Part shown: positions 42,501 through 52,704 of the stretch, in pieces
Layout of the letters: the number at the start of each line of letters is the position of its first letter
Numbering within the stretch: position 1 is the stretch's first letter
Source: Tychonema sp. LEGE 06208
GTDB lineage: Bacteria; Cyanobacteriota; Cyanobacteriia; Cyanobacteriales; Microcoleaceae
Direction: 5' to 3'
Length of the DNA: 64,000 bases
Assembly (NCBI RefSeq): GCF_015207505.1
Contig: NZ_JADEWT010000011.1
Span: 1 to 64,000, forward strand
Notes under the pieces: generated by a model
What the model saw: only the letters and a program-made list of their open reading frames with translations
The model's database searches: none
Told to the model about the DNA's origin: nothing
Translations under genes and position numbers: made by a program

Positions 42501-45314
42501 TCAGATACTAATTATAGGAATAGTAAAGTAAAAAGTCGCTCCTTTTCCTTCTTGAGATTCCACCCAGATGCGCCCGCCGTGGCGTTCCACAATGCGCTTG
42601 CACATCGCCAAACCTATGCCAGTACCGGAATATTCGCGGCGAGAGTGCAGGCGTTGAAAAATAATAAAAATGCGATCGGCATATTGCGGATCGATGCCAA
42701 TGCCCCGATCGCGCACGCTGAACACCCATTCGCTATCTTGCCGGCCCGCAGCGATATGAATCAACGGGATATCTTCGCGACAAAATTTGATACCATTGGC
42801 GAGCAAATTTTGGAATAACTGCACCAGTTGAAATTCATCCGCCATCACGGTTGGCATCGCGTCGCAGGTGATGACAGCTTTTGTTTCGGCGATCGCAATT
42901 TGCAAATTAGACAAACTTTGGTTGACAGCAGCGTTGCAATCGGCTAGCTCAAATTGTTTACTTCGGGTTCCCAGGCGCGAATAGACCAACAAATCATTAA
43001 TCAATTGTTGCATTCTGGTAGCGCCGTCAACAATATAATGAATATATTTATCTGCTTTAGCATCCAAATTGTCTTGATAGCGGTGGGCGAGCAATTGAGC
43101 GTAGCTGGTAACGGCTCGGAGCGGTTCTTGCAAATCGTGGGAAGCCACATAAGCGAATTGTTCTAATTCTTCGTTAGAACGCTTCAAATCTTCTGTAAGT
43201 TGCAGCATTTGTTGCTCTGATTTTTTACGTTTTGTAATGTTATAAACTAAGGCGCAGCATGACAGCATATTTCCCTGGGAGTCCATGACTGGACTGGCAG
43301 ACATATCCGTCCAAATATCTTTACCATCCTTAGTTTTGAATTTGAATTCATGTTGTTCAGCGATCCCTTCCTTGCGACGCTCGAAATTATCGAGAGCTTG
43401 TTGTTTTTCCGGTTCATCCATGAAGTCCCAAAGCGGCCGACCGAACATTTCTAATTCACTATAGCCGAGCATTCGCGACATTGCGCGGTTCACGTAAGTC
43501 GTGACGGCATTGTTATCAATTACCCAAATACCTTCTTTTGCTAATTCAACTATTTGCCTGTATTTGAATTCGCTTTCCTGCAACGCTGTTTCAGTTAGTT
43601 TACGCTCGGTGATATCTTTCATAAAACAGTGATAGCCGTTAAATGTTCCTTCGGCATCGCAAGCTTTGACCATTGTTAATTGATTGTGAAAAAATGAACC
43701 CTTTTTCCGCACACCTCTAGCTTCAACTTCTACTTTGCCCGAAATTAGCATTTCTTGATAAGCTAATGTCAACATCTCAACATCGTCTGGATGCACGGTA
43801 AGCTGCCATTCCATGCCTAGCATTTCTTCCGGTTCGTAACCACATTTACGAGCGTAAGCTCGGTTAACATTCACATAGCGTCCGTCAATGTCCAGCAGCG
43901 AAATGCCTTCCACCGCATTTTGCAGAGCATTGGTGAGGTCGCGCAGCTCTTTTTCAGCTTGTTTGCGTTGCGTAGCTGTCGCCACGGCATCGCTAATATC
44001 CTGACCGATCGCCAAAAAACCAGTAATATTTCCTTCAGTATCAAATAAGGCTGTCACCGACAATTGCACCGGAAACCGCGAACCATCTTTGCGAATGTAA
44101 GTCCATTCATTTTCGTCAGCCATTCCCCCGCGCGGCAAAGTAAAAAAAACTTCCATTCCTGGCTCTATTTTTACTCCCAATTCTTGAGACAAAACTTCCG
44201 CTCTTTTGCTTATCTCCAGAGGATCGTGAATGATGGCTGGCGTGACTTTGCCTACCACTTCTCCGGGGGAATAGCCTAAAAGTTGCTGGGCGGCGCGATT
44301 GAATATTTTAATTTTACCGTCTGGTTCAGTGGAAATAATTGTGTAGTTAGCGCTGTTAAGAATTGTATTTTGTAGTTGCGTCAATTCCAACAAAGTTATC
44401 GCAATTCTTTGTCTGTAAGCTACTTCGTTTTGCAATTGTTGCTTGGAAATTTCCATTTGAGCAGTGCGATCGGCAATTCGATTTTCCAGAGTTTCATTGA
44501 GCAGTCGATTTTCCTCTTCTACCAGCTTGCGTTCTGTAATATCAGTAATCGTACACACATAGCTTTTAACCTCCCCATTTTCTCCGATTTGACCTACAGA
44601 TTGAGCGAAAACCCACTTCACTTGACCGTCGTCAAGACGTTGAAAACGGTACTCAGATTTAAACGGCAATTGCTCCTGCGCGACGCTATACCATTGAGCA
44701 AAAACGCTCTCGCGATCGTCTGGATGAATGCCTCGCAACCACCCTTTACCCAAAGCTTCATCGCCGGTAATTCCAGCAATTTGACACCAGGGTTCGTTGA
44801 CATACAAACAGTCTCCGGCATCGTCAGCATAAAATATTCCAACTGGCGAAGCTTCTGTTAAAGTTTGATAGCGAGCGTCACTTTCTCGGCGTTCGACGAT
44901 TTCTGTTTGCAGTATTTGATTAATTATCTCTAATTGAGCGGGACTCGTGAAAACTAATGCTTCAGGAATTAACGGAATCAATGCGAAAGCTGTGTAAGCA
45001 GAAATGACTGCGGTTATCAGTTTCAAGCTCCCAGAAAGCCAATAAACAGGATGCCAAAGCGTCCAAACTTCCATTATATGAGTAGTGCCGCAGGAGAAAA
45101 TAAAGGCTCCAAACAGCAAAAAAATGTTGCGAAAGGGCAAGTCTTTTCCTTGAGTGCTAAAATAAATCAGCGATACGGGTATTGAATAGTAAGCCAGGGC
45201 AATTATAGAGTCTGACACTACGTGGAGCGCGACTAGATCTCGCTGCCAAAGGTAACAGTGGCCGTGAGAAATATAGTTGCTAGTGAATAACAGGTTATTT
45301 AAAAAAGTCCACAT
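42501..45314 (-). CDS. Ethylene-receptor-type sensor histidine kinase (SynEtr1/UirS-like) with four PAS domains
   Basis: The 937-residue protein begins with three membrane helices of the ethylene-binding domain. Asp35, Tyr42, Ile45, Pro46, Cys75 and His79 (in VSDSIIALAYYSIP and FIFSCGTTHIMEVW) correspond with a constant offset of 10 to Asp25, Tyr32, Ile35, Pro36, Cys65 and His69 of plant ETR1; the Cys and His hold the Cu(I) that binds ethylene. Four PAS domains follow (about 148-262, 310-440, 450-565 and 580-690). The kinase domain has His726 in AYVASHDLQEPLRAV and NLLANGIKF, VRDRGIGIDPQYADRIF and GTGIGLAMCKRIVERHGG. Synechocystis SynEtr1/UirS (slr1212) has the same sensor plus a bilin GAF, absent here. 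It probably signals through the adjacent Rcp1-like regulator. Confidence 0.9.
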   Translation of the reverse strand: MWTFLNNLLFTSNYISHGHCYLWQRDLVALHVVSDSIIALAYYSIPVSLIYFSTQGKDLPFRNIFLLFGAFIFSCGTTHIMEVWTLWHPVYWLSGSLKLITAVISAYTAFALIPLIPEALVFTSPAQLEIINQILQTEIVERRESDARYQTLTEASPVGIFYADDAGDCLYVNEPWCQIAGITGDEALGKGWLRGIHPDDRESVFAQWYSVAQEQLPFKSEYRFQRLDDGQVKWVFAQSVGQIGENGEVKSYVCTITDITERKLVEEENRLLNETLENRIADRTAQMEISKQQLQNEVAYRQRIAITLLELTQLQNTILNSANYTIISTEPDGKIKIFNRAAQQLLGYSPGEVVGKVTPAIIHDPLEISKRAEVLSQELGVKIEPGMEVFFTLPRGGMADENEWTYIRKDGSRFPVQLSVTALFDTEGNITGFLAIGQDISDAVATATQRKQAEKELRDLTNALQNAVEGISLLDIDGRYVNVNRAYARKCGYEPEEMLGMEWQLTVHPDDVEMLTLAYQEMLISGKVEVEARGVRKKGSFFHNQLTMVKACDAEGTFNGYHCFMKDITERKLTETALQESEFKYRQIVELAKEGIWVIDNNAVTTYVNRAMSRMLGYSELEMFGRPLWDFMDEPEKQQALDNFERRKEGIAEQHEFKFKTKDGKDIWTDMSASPVMDSQGNMLSCCALVYNITKRKKSEQQMLQLTEDLKRSNEELEQFAYVASHDLQEPLRAVTSYAQLLAHRYQDNLDAKADKYIHYIVDGATRMQQLINDLLVYSRLGTRSKQFELADCNAAVNQSLSNLQIAIAETKAVITCDAMPTVMADEFQLVQLFQNLLANGIKFCREDIPLIHIAAGRQDSEWVFSVRDRGIGIDPQYADRIFIIFQRLHSRREYSGTGIGLAMCKRIVERHGGRIWVESQEGKGATFYFTIPIISI

Positions 45315-45780
45315 GATAAAGGAATGGGTAATGGGGAATCGGGAAGGGGTAATGGGTAATTGGTAATTGGTAATTGGTAATTGAGTAACGGGGAATTTAA
45401 CCCAATAACTTATAACTTATCTCAAATTTTTGAAATATACATAAGACCGGGCAAATGGAATTCGCACGCCAAACAAACGAAACCCACCGCAGCGGGTTAA
45501 CGTTTGATTTTCTTCCGTCTTCAGTCTTCAGTCTTCAGTCTTCCGTTTTCCTGATGACGTTGGACGGAAAGCTCCGGGGGGAAAGCAAAACATGACTAAT
45601 GACTAATGACAACGTATAGGGCCCGCACGCACCATCCACCGCCCCTACTGACTGATGACTAATGACTAATGACTGATGACTAATGACTAATGACTAATGA
45701 CTAATGACTAATGACTTCTTCCCTCTTCCTTCTTCCCTCTTCCTTCTTCCTTCTTCCTTCTTCCTTCTTCCTTCTCCTAT
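45315..45780. repeat. Gap with heptamer arrays and the 32-bp GC-rich element
   Basis: TTGGTAA units lie near 45358, TCTTCAG units near 45520, TGACTAA units from 45593 and again from 45653, and CTTCTTC/CCTTCTT units at 45717-45775. The GC-rich element AGGGCCCGCACGCACCATCC through CCCCTAC lies at 45618-45648 between TGACTAA arrays. No gene is seen. Confidence 0.8.
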
Positions 45781-45811
45781 AAAAAAAAGGGGCGAGCCAA
45801 AAGCCCGCCCC
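45781..45811 (-). terminator. Rho-independent terminator of tkt
   Basis: On the minus strand GGGGCGGGC and GCTCGCCCC form a stem around TTTTG, followed by eight T. It lies 23 bp after the transketolase stop. Confidence 0.9.
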
Positions 45812-45833
45812 ATCATTCATTATGCTACTGCGA

Positions 45834-47849
45834 TTAACCCAAGAGTGCCTTAGCTTTAGCCACCACATTATCAACGGTGTAGCCAAACTTTTCTAAAGCA
45901 ACGGGGCCTGGTGCGGAGGCGCCGAAGGTGTCGATGCTGATGCTGTCGCCTTCGGAACCTAAATAACGTCCCCAGCCGAAGCTAGAAGCTGCTTCAACTG
46001 CTAACCGTTTGGTAACAGCTTTCGGGAGTACAGATTCGCGGTAAGCGGCATCTTGTGCGTCGAACAATTTCCAGCAAGGCATGGAAACGACGCGGACTTT
46101 TTTGCCTGCGGCGCGCAATTTTTCAGCGGCATCAACGCAGAGGTATGTTTCGCCACCGGTGCCGATTAAAATGATGTCGGGAGTGCCGCCGTCGTCGGAC
46201 AAAATGTAAGCGCCTTTGGCTGTTCCTTCGATCGAGCTTCCGGCCAAATTCGGCAAGTTTTGACGGGACAAAGCCATTAATGTGGGGCGTTTGGGGCTTT
46301 CAACTGCCACTTTATAAGCACCGGATGTTTCGTTTCCATCCGCAGGGCGCATCACCAACAAATTGGGGATGGCGCGCAGGGAAGCGATGGTTTCGACTGG
46401 TTGGTGAGTGGGGCCATCTTCGCCCAAAGCTACGGAGTCGTGAGTCATGACATAGATGACTCCAGCTTCCGAGAGTGCGGAGAGGCGAATTGCACCGCGC
46501 ATATAGTCGGCAAATACCAAGAATGTGGCGCAGTAAGGAATCAAACCGCCGTGGAGTAGCAGACCATTGGCGATCGCGCCCATAGCGTGTTCCCGCACGC
46601 CAAAGCGCAGGTTGCGTCCTTCGTATTGACCTTTTTGGAAATCTTTTTCACCCTTAAGCAGAGTCATGTTAGAAGATGCCAAGTCAGCCGAACCGCCGAT
46701 CAATTCAGGTAGGACAGCAGCCAAAGCATTCAAACATTTTCCAGAATGATTCCGAGTCGAATCAGCCTTATCTTCTGCCTTGTAAGTCGGGAGAACTTTA
46801 TCCCAACCTTCGGGAAGTTTGCCAGCAACCGTGCGTTCGTATTCTGCTGCTTCGGCGGGATATTTTGCTTTATAATCTGCAAAAGTTTTATTCCATTCTT
46901 CTTCGGATGCAGCACCGCGATCGACTGCTTTGCGGAAGTGAGCCAAAGCATCATCAGGAATTTCAAACGGTGCGTATTCCCACTTCAAGAAATCGCGAGT
47001 TGCTTTCACTTCATCGGTACCCAAAGCCGCACCGTGAGAACTGTAAGAATTGCGCTTGTTGGGAGAACCATAACCGATGACTGTGCGGACTTTAATCAGA
47101 GACGGTTTGTCCGTGACTTTTTTGGCTTCTTCAATAGCTTTGTGAACTGCTTCTGCGTTAGTATCTTCGTCTAGGTTGGTATTGTCTACTGTAATGACGT
47201 GCCAGTTGTAGGCTTCAAAACGCTTGCCGACATCTTCAGTAAAGGCCAAGTTAGTGTCGCCTTCAATGGAAATGTGATTGTCATCGTAGAGGGCGATTAA
47301 TTTGCCAAGTCCGAGGTGTCCGGCCAAAGAACAAGCTTCGCCAGAAATACCTTCCATGTGACAGCCGTCACCCATGATGACATAGGTGTAGTGGTCAACA
47401 ATGGTGCTATCGGGCTTGTTAAACTTGGCAGCGAGGTGAGCTTCTGCCATTGCCAAACCGACGGCGTTAGCAATGCCTTGTCCCAGGGGGCCGGTGGTGA
47501 CTTCTACGCCTTCGGTGACGAAGTTTTCCGGGTGTCCGGGGGTTTTGGATTCCCACTGACGGAATTGCTTGATGTCGTCGAGGCTGACGCTATCGTAGCC
47601 GGCGAGGTACATGAGGGCGTACTGCAGCATACAGCCGTGGCCGGCGGAGAGTACGAAGCGATCGCGATTGAACCACTTAGGGTTTTTAGGGTTGAACCGC
47701 ATGAAGCGATCCCACAGTACGAAGGCCATAGGCGCAGCGCCCATCGGTAGTCCTGGGTGTCCTGATTTTGCTTTTTCTACCGCATCGATGGCGAGAAAGC
47801 GGATAGAGTTAATGCAGAGTTCTTCGATTGATTGGGTTGCAACAGCCAT
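45834..47849 (-). CDS. tkt: Transketolase
   Basis: The 671-residue protein is a full-length transketolase, which moves two-carbon units between sugar phosphates in the Calvin cycle and the pentose phosphate pathway with thiamine diphosphate. Motifs are [34 protein letters not shown], the thiamine site [20 protein letters not shown] (160-179) with the later [21 protein letters not shown], and the C-terminal [19 protein letters not shown] and [17 protein letters not shown]. It is monocistronic with its own terminator. It is a cytoplasmic housekeeping enzyme and shows no anomaly. Confidence 0.97.
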   Translation of the reverse strand: MAVATQSIEELCINSIRFLAIDAVEKAKSGHPGLPMGAAPMAFVLWDRFMRFNPKNPKWFNRDRFVLSAGHGCMLQYALMYLAGYDSVSLDDIKQFRQWESKTPGHPENFVTEGVEVTTGPLGQGIANAVGLAMAEAHLAAKFNKPDSTIVDHYTYVIMGDGCHMEGISGEACSLAGHLGLGKLIALYDDNHISIEGDTNLAFTEDVGKRFEAYNWHVITVDNTNLDEDTNAEAVHKAIEEAKKVTDKPSLIKVRTVIGYGSPNKRNSYSSHGAALGTDEVKATRDFLKWEYAPFEIPDDALAHFRKAVDRGAASEEEWNKTFADYKAKYPAEAAEYERTVAGKLPEGWDKVLPTYKAEDKADSTRNHSGKCLNALAAVLPELIGGSADLASSNMTLLKGEKDFQKGQYEGRNLRFGVREHAMGAIANGLLLHGGLIPYCATFLVFADYMRGAIRLSALSEAGVIYVMTHDSVALGEDGPTHQPVETIASLRAIPNLLVMRPADGNETSGAYKVAVESPKRPTLMALSRQNLPNLAGSSIEGTAKGAYILSDDGGTPDIILIGTGGETYLCVDAAEKLRAAGKKVRVVSMPCWKLFDAQDAAYRESVLPKAVTKRLAVEAASSFGWGRYLGSEGDSISIDTFGASAPGPVALEKFGYTVDNVVAKAKALLG

Positions 47850-48445
47850 AATTCTGGTTTTTATATGTATGAGAGAGTGTGTGCGAGCTCATATTCGGTC
47901 AATTGACCGTGATTGTTGTAGGGGCGAGTTAACCAATAATCCTCATCAAAACCAGAGTTTTAGTAAACGCCCCAAACCAAATAGTACGATCGACCGACCG
48001 GACACGATCTGTGTGGTCAATTTTGGCAGAAGTGCGATGAGTCGAGTTCGATCGCTCGCGTGTCTGCTATTGAGTTTCTGTGGAACTGCCGTGAGACTGC
48101 ACTACATATCATCTCACCTGTTGCGACCGACAGACAACTTAATTTTTTAATGTTTCGCCCGCTTTATGCTGTCGATAACAATTTGCGATCGCAAATATTT
48201 CAGCAGCCAGGGTACAAAAAGCAGCGTGTATCTGAATTATTTAGCAAATTGGCCCCGTCAGGCAGCTCAGTTATGATAGAGTTTGGTGTTTCTGACATCT
48301 TGCACCTGTTGCGATCGAGCTTTCGGGCATCCGCCCTCGGCCTACCCACCAAAGAATTGAGTTGTGGAACAGACCAGAAAGCCTGTGAATGTGACAATGC
48401 AGTGCAAGATCTAAGATATTGGTAATTTTAACTAGGCAATAACTA
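47850..48445. other. Divergent intergenic region between tkt and lysS
   Basis: It should contain both promoters. Several GCGATCG-type words and an open frame 48060-48425 without family features are present. I see no RNA gene or operator. Confidence 0.4.
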
Positions 48446-49999
48446 ATGACTCTGAGTGAAGCCGAAGTCCGCAGTCAAAAAGTAGACGAACTGCGATCGC
48501 AAGGCATAGAACCGTATCCCAGTCAATCCTACGCGCGATCGCACACAGCCCAACAAGTTCGCGAAATATTTAGTCAGCCAGGAAAAGAACTCGAAAACGG
48601 ACAAAGCGACCCCGAAGAAATTCCCCTGCGATTAGCCGGCCGCATTATTTCCAAGCGAGACAGCGGCAAAATTGGCTTCATCGATTTAAAAGACACCACA
48701 GATAAAATTCAACTCAAAATCGAAAAAGCCATCGTCACCGGCGAAGTCGGTTTGAGCTTTGAACAAATCAAAAAATTGCTTGATGTCGGCGATTTTGTCG
48801 GCGTAGAAGGTATCGGCTGCCGCACCCCCAGGGGAGAACTTTCTATTTTAGTCCGGGAATTCACGCTTTTATCAAAAGCTACGATCCAATTTCCCGATGC
48901 TTATTACGGCATCAACGACCCCGAAGTTTGCCGCCGCCACCGCGAAATGGACTTAGCAAGCAACCAAGAAGCCCTCAACCGTTTCATGCTACGCAGCCGC
49001 ATCGTCCAAAGCATCCGTTCCTATCTTTGGAAAGCCAACTTTTACGAAATAGAAACGCCGACACTGCAAGCTATTTACGGCGGTGCAGCCGCTAAACCAT
49101 TCATCACCCACCACAATGCTTTAGAAGTAGATTTGTATTTGCGCGTCGCCCCCGAATTGTTCTTAAAAAGAGCAATTTGTGGCGGTTTCGAGCGAGTATT
49201 TGAACTAGGAAAAGCCTTTAGAAATGAGGGCATTGACAGCACCCACAATCCCGAATTTACCTCCTTAGAAGTTTACCAAGCCTATGCAGATGTATTCGAC
49301 ATTTTAACAGTTGTCGAAGACGTGATTTGTTTCGCAGCAGCAGAAGTATTTGGCGATGTGCGGGAAATAGAAAATCAGGGAGAAACAATCAGTTTAGAAC
49401 GTAAATACGACTACAGCGAAAAATATCCCGGTTTTAGCGGCAAACACTGGCAAGTGAAAACAATGGTAGAAGCTGTCAGAGACGAGTTTGGACTGGATTT
49501 TGACAGTTTGGACTTAGAAAGTGCAATATCCTCCGCAACCAAACTAGAAATGCACCTATCTCAGCTAGAAAAACAGAGTTTAGGCTACGTGCTCTACGCA
49601 GTTTTTGACAAATTAGTTGTTCCCAAACTAATTCAACCTACATTCATCATCGACTACCCAGTCGAAGTCAGTCCCCTCGCCAAAGGACACCGCAGCAAAC
49701 CCGGATTTGTCGAGCGTTTCGAGCTATTTATCAACGGCACAGAATACTCCAACGGATTCTCAGAATTGAACGATCCGAAAGAGCAAAGAAAGCGGTTTGA
49801 AGAACAATTAGCACAGAAAAATGCAGGAGATGACGAAGCGCATCCAATGGATGAAGATTTCATCCAAGCGCTATCTTTAGGAATGCCAAATTGTGCCGGA
49901 ATGGGCATCGGTGTAGACAGATTGGTAATGCTTTTAACCAATACTCAAAGCATCCGAGATGCCGTGATGTTCCCAACAATGCGGCCTGTCAAAGATTGA
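48446..49999 (+). CDS. lysS: Lysyl-tRNA synthetase, class II
   Basis: The 517-residue protein has the OB-fold anticodon domain (LRLAGRIISKRDSGKIGFID), motif 1 near FMLRSRIVQSIRSYLW, motif 2 FRNEGIDSTHNPEFTSLE and motif 3 GMGIGVDRLVMLLT. It also has the lysine-site region EYSNGFSELNDP. These define the class II enzyme that charges tRNA-Lys. It starts at ATG 48446. A hairpin at 50142-50231 ends the unit. It is a cytoplasmic housekeeping enzyme. Confidence 0.97.
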   Translation: MTLSEAEVRSQKVDELRSQGIEPYPSQSYARSHTAQQVREIFSQPGKELENGQSDPEEIPLRLAGRIISKRDSGKIGFIDLKDTTDKIQLKIEKAIVTGEVGLSFEQIKKLLDVGDFVGVEGIGCRTPRGELSILVREFTLLSKATIQFPDAYYGINDPEVCRRHREMDLASNQEALNRFMLRSRIVQSIRSYLWKANFYEIETPTLQAIYGGAAAKPFITHHNALEVDLYLRVAPELFLKRAICGGFERVFELGKAFRNEGIDSTHNPEFTSLEVYQAYADVFDILTVVEDVICFAAAEVFGDVREIENQGETISLERKYDYSEKYPGFSGKHWQVKTMVEAVRDEFGLDFDSLDLESAISSATKLEMHLSQLEKQSLGYVLYAVFDKLVVPKLIQPTFIIDYPVEVSPLAKGHRSKPGFVERFELFINGTEYSNGFSELNDPKEQRKRFEEQLAQKNAGDDEAHPMDEDFIQALSLGMPNCAGMGIGVDRLVMLLTNTQSIRDAVMFPTMRPVKD

Positions 50000-50141
50000 T
50001 TAGAGGGGAGCATCTCATATTTGTAAAAAGACTTCTTTTGACTCCTTCTTTCTTCCTCTTTCCTCCTGTCTCCTGTCTCCTGCCTCCTACCTCCAATTTC
50101 TAGCTTGGCTGCAAAAGTGAGATGCTCCCGATTAGAGTTAC

Positions 50142-50231
50142 TTTTTCAACCGCAGATATTTGCGGATTAACACAGATAAACGCCGATGAAATTACATCGG
50201 CGTTTATCCGCGTTTATCTGCGGTTGAAAAA
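50142..50231. terminator. Long hairpin between convergent lysS and terD-type genes
   Basis: TTTTTCAACCGCAGATA pairs with TATCTGCGGTTGAAAAA. Inside, AAACGCCGATG pairs with CATCGGCGTTT around AAATTA. With T runs at both ends it could stop transcription from both sides. Confidence 0.6.
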
Positions 50232-50242
50232 CATTTTTAATC

Positions 50243-50842
50243 TCACCGCATAAACGAACCGACAACACCGTTCATATCTTCAGTCAAAGGATTTCCCAAA
50301 GCCTTAAATTTCCACTCGCTACCTTCTCGATAAACTTCTCCCATCAACATATTTAATTTGCCTTCATAGGAAGGGTCATTTGACAAGCGATAGCGAGCGA
50401 TTTCTTTACCGGCTGCATCTACAGCCCTGACGTAAGCATTTTCTACCATGCCAAAATGCTGTTTTCTTTCTTTACCATTGTAAATATTTACACCCAAGAT
50501 AATTTTGTGATATTGTGCTGGCAACGAGCTGAGTTTCACCAATATTTGTTCGTCGTCGCCGTCTCCCTCCCCGGTGAGATTGTCGCCGGAGTGTACAACT
50601 GTTTTGTCCTTTGATTCTAAATGAGAGTAATAAATTACATCTTCTTTGTAAGCTTTTAATTTGCCATTTTCCCCCAGTAGCAAAGCGTAGGAATCTAGGT
50701 CAAAATTTGCACCGCTACTTCTGCCGAAAAGACCTTTTTTAACTTGCGCGACATCCCAGCCCAAAGCCATTGTCAATCGGGATAAGTCGTATTCACTTTT
50801 GCTGAGAACAATTGATTGTCCTTTTGTCAAGTTGATAGCCAT
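50243..50842 (-). CDS. TerD-family stress protein
   Basis: The 199-residue protein is a complete TerD domain: INLTKGQSIVLSK, MALGWDVAQV, the Ca2+ motif FDLDSYALLL (about 47-56), SGDNLTGEGDGDDEQI (second acidic Ca2+ site) and ILGVNIYNGKERKQHFGMVE. TerD proteins bind calcium and belong to the tellurite-resistance/general stress group. A second TerD gene lies just upstream on the same strand, 229 bp apart, so they may form one unit. No other ter genes are nearby. Confidence 0.9.
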   Translation of the reverse strand: MAINLTKGQSIVLSKSEYDLSRLTMALGWDVAQVKKGLFGRSSGANFDLDSYALLLGENGKLKAYKEDVIYYSHLESKDKTVVHSGDNLTGEGDGDDEQILVKLSSLPAQYHKIILGVNIYNGKERKQHFGMVENAYVRAVDAAGKEIARYRLSNDPSYEGKLNMLMGEVYREGSEWKFKALGNPLTEDMNGVVGSFMR

Positions 50843-51071
50843 TGTTTTGTGATTTTGTAAGGTTTATCGTGCAATATGGGATTGATCAAAAGACCGGGCG
50901 GTTTCAACAGTACGTCCGATTTGTTTATTCCCAGGATATCCCTTGCAGCATCCCCCTTAAGAAAGGGGACGAAAGATAACTCTCTTGTCCCCTCCCTTTT
51001 TTAAGGGGGAGTAGGGGGAAAGCTAAGGGGGGATCGACTTGATCTGAACCGTATTGTTTTATATCGACCTT

Positions 51072-51644
51072 TTATCCGGCATACTTGTCTACAAAGCTTT
51101 GCAAGCCTGAATTGTAGCCATCTCCAACTGCTTGGAACCTCCACTCGCCATCTTTCTTGTAGAGTCTGCCAAACTCCACCGCAGTCTCGCGAGAAAAATC
51201 CTCATCCAAATCGTACTTCGTGATTTCTGTGTTAGTAGTGGTATCGTAAATCCTGATAAAAGCATTCCGCACTTGACCGAAGTTTTGCCTTCTCGATTCG
51301 GCTTCGTGGATGGTGACAACAAACACAATTTCTTCTACAGAAGGATCGACTTTGGTTAAATCGACTGTAACGGTTTCATCATCGCCCAATCCTTCTCCGG
51401 TTGTGCTATCTCCCAGATGTATTACAGAACCGTCCGGCGACTGTTTGTTGTTGTAGAAAACAAAGTATTTTTCGCTGGGAATTTTGCCAGCAGAACCCAA
51501 CATAAACACGGAAGCATCTAAGTCAAACGCTGCGCCGGTGTCTGTAGCATTGGTATCCCATCCCAAACCGATCCCGGCATTTTTCAGCCCCGGTGCTTCT
51601 TTAGATAGATTGATTCTCCCGCCTTTTTCCAAGTTAATAGACAT
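51072..51644 (-). CDS. TerD-family stress protein (second copy)
   Basis: The 190-residue protein resembles classical TerD/TerE: INLEKGGRINLSKEAPGL, IGLGWDTNATDTGAAFDLDA with the first Ca2+ motif, VIHLGDSTTGEGLGDDETVT with the second, and FVVTIHEAESRRQNFGQVRN. It is more like the standard plasmid-type TerD than its neighbour at 50243, which has a shifted loop and a longer tail. The role is probably cytoplasmic or membrane-associated stress response with bound calcium. Confidence 0.92.
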   Translation of the reverse strand: MSINLEKGGRINLSKEAPGLKNAGIGLGWDTNATDTGAAFDLDASVFMLGSAGKIPSEKYFVFYNNKQSPDGSVIHLGDSTTGEGLGDDETVTVDLTKVDPSVEEIVFVVTIHEAESRRQNFGQVRNAFIRIYDTTTNTEITKYDLDEDFSRETAVEFGRLYKKDGEWRFQAVGDGYNSGLQSFVDKYAG

Positions 51645-51699
51645 TCGCCCTCCTATTCACAACATCAATCTTAGTTACCGATCGCCATTATATCAATTA

Positions 51700-52233
51700 T
51701 CACAGGAGCTTGACAAATTGCTGCTGGTACTCATCCTCTGACATCAGTTCTCGGGTATTTTCCACCCTGTCTAAAAATACGATGCCCTCTAAATGGTCGT
51801 ATTCGTGTTGAAAAATCCGGGCTACAAAGTCTGTAAGTTCTTGTCTGTGGACTTTGCCGTCTCTACTGGTGTATTCTATCTCGATCGCCCTACTTCTGGG
51901 CACCAACCCGCGAATCCCCGGAATACTCAAACAGCCTTCCCAGTCTTTGACTGTTTCTGTGGATGCAGCGAGAATCCGGGGATTAATCATCGCCGTCGGT
52001 TCCATCTTAGGGGCTTGGGGATAGCGCAGGTTGGGGCGGGATGCGACGATGAACAGCCGATCGCACTTCGCCGCTTGGGGGGCCGCAATCCCTACTCCGT
52101 TCGCCTGTTGGACAGTAGAGATTAGGTTGTCGATTAGCTGTTGAATGCGATCGTCCTTAACATTCTCGACAACTTGCGACGGTTGGCGTAATACCGGATT
52201 TCCTAATTGTGAAATTTGCAATATTTCTGACAT
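51700..52233 (-). CDS. def: Peptide deformylase
   Basis: The 177-residue protein removes the formyl group from nascent N-terminal methionine. The three motifs are complete: GVGIAAPQ (46-53), EGCLSIPG (about 98-105) with the metal Cys, and QHEYDHLEGI (about 141-150) with the two metal His and the catalytic Glu. Length and motif spacing are those of a type 1B-like enzyme. It stands alone; heptamer repeats lie directly upstream of its start, so the promoter must be inside or beyond them. Confidence 0.96.
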   Translation of the reverse strand: MSEILQISQLGNPVLRQPSQVVENVKDDRIQQLIDNLISTVQQANGVGIAAPQAAKCDRLFIVASRPNLRYPQAPKMEPTAMINPRILAASTETVKDWEGCLSIPGIRGLVPRSRAIEIEYTSRDGKVHRQELTDFVARIFQHEYDHLEGIVFLDRVENTRELMSEDEYQQQFVKLL

Positions 52234-52704
52234 ATTTTTTAGTTATTGGTTGTTGGTTATTGGTTATTGGTTATTGGTTGTTGGTTGTTGGTTATTGGTT
52301 ATTGGTTGTTGGTTATTGGTTATTGGTTATTAGTCTTTACTCGTGAAAATCAATAAACAATTGAGATTGAACTATTCCATAAAGAAATCAAGAAAAATCC
52401 TTGGTTCGGGTCTCTGCTTTACAATCTCTATCATCAATTATTAGTTGGTGTTCATTTTGTAGAGAGACTCATTAAGAATTTATTACTATTAATAACAACT
52501 AATATCGTTTCCGCTTGCATCGTCAGGTGATTTAACCGGCGCTAGAACACAGAGTACACAGAGTCCGAGAATATATATCTGAATCATTCCGATGCTACCG
52601 GATTTGATATAACAACAGTCAACTAACAACTAAGAGGGCGGGCACGCACCATCCACCGCCCCTACCAACTAACAACTAACAACTAACAACTAACAACTAA
52701 CAAA
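52234..52704. repeat. Gap with TTATTGG/TTGTTGG and CTAACAA arrays and the 32-bp GC-rich element
   Basis: TTATTGG and TTGTTGG units occupy 52241-52335, next to the def start. CTAACAA units flank GAGGGCGGGCACGCACCATC and CACCGCCCCTAC at 52634-52665 on both sides and run to the protease stop. No gene is seen between. Confidence 0.85.

Noticed and set aside
48060..48425. A 121-residue plus-strand open frame before lysS
   Set aside because: No recognisable domain, no clear start signal, and it occupies the expected promoter region of lysS.
50243..51644. A tellurite-resistance operon
   Set aside because: Only two TerD-type genes are present; TerB, TerC and the associated ATP-grasp genes are missing.
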